Source: JBQTIP01 sp052388025 (GTDB lineage Bacteria; Actinomycetota; UBA4738; HRBIN12). From it: a stretch of DNA of 6,741 bases. This document shows, one piece after another, positions 5,911 to 6,741 of the stretch (its first letter is position 1; every line of letters starts with the position of its first letter). The notes under the pieces are model-generated. The model did no database searches and was not told the DNA's origin. It saw only the letters and a program-made list of their open reading frames with translations. The position numbers were made by a program, and so were the translations under genes. The stretch spans positions 1-6,741 of the forward strand of contig JBQTIP010000096.1 in the NCBI GenBank assembly GCA_052388025.1, written 5' to 3'.

Positions 5911-6741
5911 ATGCATCGGGTCGACGAGGCCGGCGCGGAGGTCCACTCGGCCGAGCCGGGCGTCTGGTGGCAGCGACCGGGACTCGAGGCACGTGACGGG
6001 CGGCTTCTCGTGGCCGGCTGGGACGCCGAGGCCCTCGCCCGGGAGCACGGCACCCCTCTGTACGTCTTCGACCTGCGCCGGATCGAGGAGAGCGCGAGGG
6101 CGCTCCAGGGGGCGCTCGAACATGCCAGCCTGACGCATCGGGTCCGGCTCGCGCTCAAGGCGCAGCGGGAGCCCGAGGTGCTCGCATTCGTGCGCGCGCT
6201 CGGTGCCCCGGGGACCGCGGAGAGCGTCGGCATCGACGCCTCCTCGCCCGGGGAGGTGCTCCACGCGCTGGACCACGGCTGGCTCCCGGAGGAGATCAGC
6301 TTCACGGGCACGAACGTCTCCGAGCGGGACCTCGACGTTTTGCTCGCGCACCCGATCCACATCAACGTCGACCTCATCAGCCAGCTCGACCGGCTCGGGC
6401 GCCGGGCTCCCGGACGGACGGTCGGCATCCGCGTGAACCCGAGGGCCGGGGCGGCCTGGGGCGGCGGCGGCGAGTCCCTGTACAGCGGCGAGCGGCCGAA
6501 CAAGTTCGGGATCTACGAGGAGCGGCTGGACGAGGCGATGACGATCGCTCGGCGGCACGAGCTCACGATCGATGCGGTGCACTTCCATGTCGGCGACGGG
6601 TTCCTCGACGATGGGCTGCCGCACTTCGAGCGCGCGGTCGAGAACGCGTCGAAGATGGCGCGCCACCTGATCGACACTGGGTGCCCGATCGCCGAGGTGA
6701 ACGCCGGCGGCGGGCTCGGCGTGCCGCAGCGGCAGGGCGAC
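5911..6741 (+). CDS. LysA-like PLP-dependent decarboxylase (3' end beyond window)
   Basis: The first 277 codons of a fold-type III PLP enzyme (alanine racemase-like barrel); family members are usually about 400-470 aa, so the C-terminal beta domain is missing from the window. Seen: GTPLYVFDL at 47-55, the standard opening strand; LALKAQ at 80-85 with K83 as the likely Schiff-base lysine (the family usually has KAN, here KAQ); SVGIDASSPGEV at 105-116; FTGTN at 131-135; GIRVNP at 172-177; NKFGI at 197-201; VHFHVGDG at 223-230 (the family often has H-x-G-S); and the phosphate-binding NAGGGLG at 264-270. Diaminopimelate decarboxylase, the last step of lysine synthesis, is the best-known member. 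The small deviations and the glycine-rich insert at 183-187 leave room for a related decarboxylase of ornithine/arginine type or from secondary metabolism. The ATG at 5911 has no Shine-Dalgarno, but TACGCT ends 7 nt before it, which fits leaderless translation. Confidence 0.85.
   Translation, partial: MHRVDEAGAEVHSAEPGVWWQRPGLEARDGRLLVAGWDAEALAREHGTPLYVFDLRRIEESARALQGALEHASLTHRVRLALKAQREPEVLAFVRALGAPGTAESVGIDASSPGEVLHALDHGWLPEEISFTGTNVSERDLDVLLAHPIHINVDLISQLDRLGRRAPGRTVGIRVNPRAGAAWGGGGESLYSGERPNKFGIYEERLDEAMTIARRHELTIDAVHFHVGDGFLDDGLPHFERAVENASKMARHLIDTGCPIAEVNAGGGLGVPQRQGD

Noticed and set aside
5905..6666. A 253-codon minus-strand frame and the 5877-6503 upstream extension of tag
   Set aside because: Both are antisense to the PLP decarboxylase, whose conserved lysine and NAGGGLG motifs are unmistakable. 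Tag proteins begin at the MTTRCEW equivalent.

Overview
This high-GC window (visibly well over 60 % G+C) has G/C-ending codons, a GTG start, overlapping start/stop junctions and a candidate leaderless promoter. That suggests a high-GC bacterium, most likely Actinomycetota or a similar environmental lineage; the sequence alone does not settle the phylum. Coding density is very high: the only two gaps are 60 nt and 34 nt.

Layout. Four genes lie on the minus strand and one on the plus strand. Reading the minus strand from right to left: (i) tag, DNA-3-methyladenine glycosylase I (5876-5310), with all expected zinc and active-site residues. (ii) After 60 nt, a 182-aa membrane-anchored protein (5249-4701) with an Ala/Thr-Glu-Ser-Pro repeat stalk and an NTF2-like outer domain. 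(iii) A 761-aa membrane protein (4701-2416), joined to (ii) by a TGATG overlap, with an N-terminal ectodomain, one membrane span, a long helical hairpin, a proline-rich linker and a cysteine-rich C-terminal domain that resembles a polymorphic-toxin domain. (iv) A very large frame (2419 to beyond base 1), joined to (iii) by an ATGA overlap. It encodes a complete Fic domain followed in the same frame by two family-2 glycosyltransferase domains. On the plus strand, diverging from tag across 34 nt, is the first 277 codons of a LysA-like PLP decarboxylase (5911 to the right edge).

How they may work together. The overlapping junctions make the last three minus-strand genes a translationally coupled unit. 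Both membrane proteins carry Glu-Ser-Pro-rich stalks of the kind that is often glycosylated, and the unit ends in a double glycosyltransferase carrying a Fic (nucleotidyl- or phosphotransferase) module. A membrane-surface system that modifies or glycosylates its own partners is a reasonable hypothesis, but it is inference. The most unusual points are the Fic-GT2-GT2 fusion and a mirror-symmetric set of six cysteines in the helical hairpin of the 761-aa protein. tag and the decarboxylase look like ordinary housekeeping neighbours.
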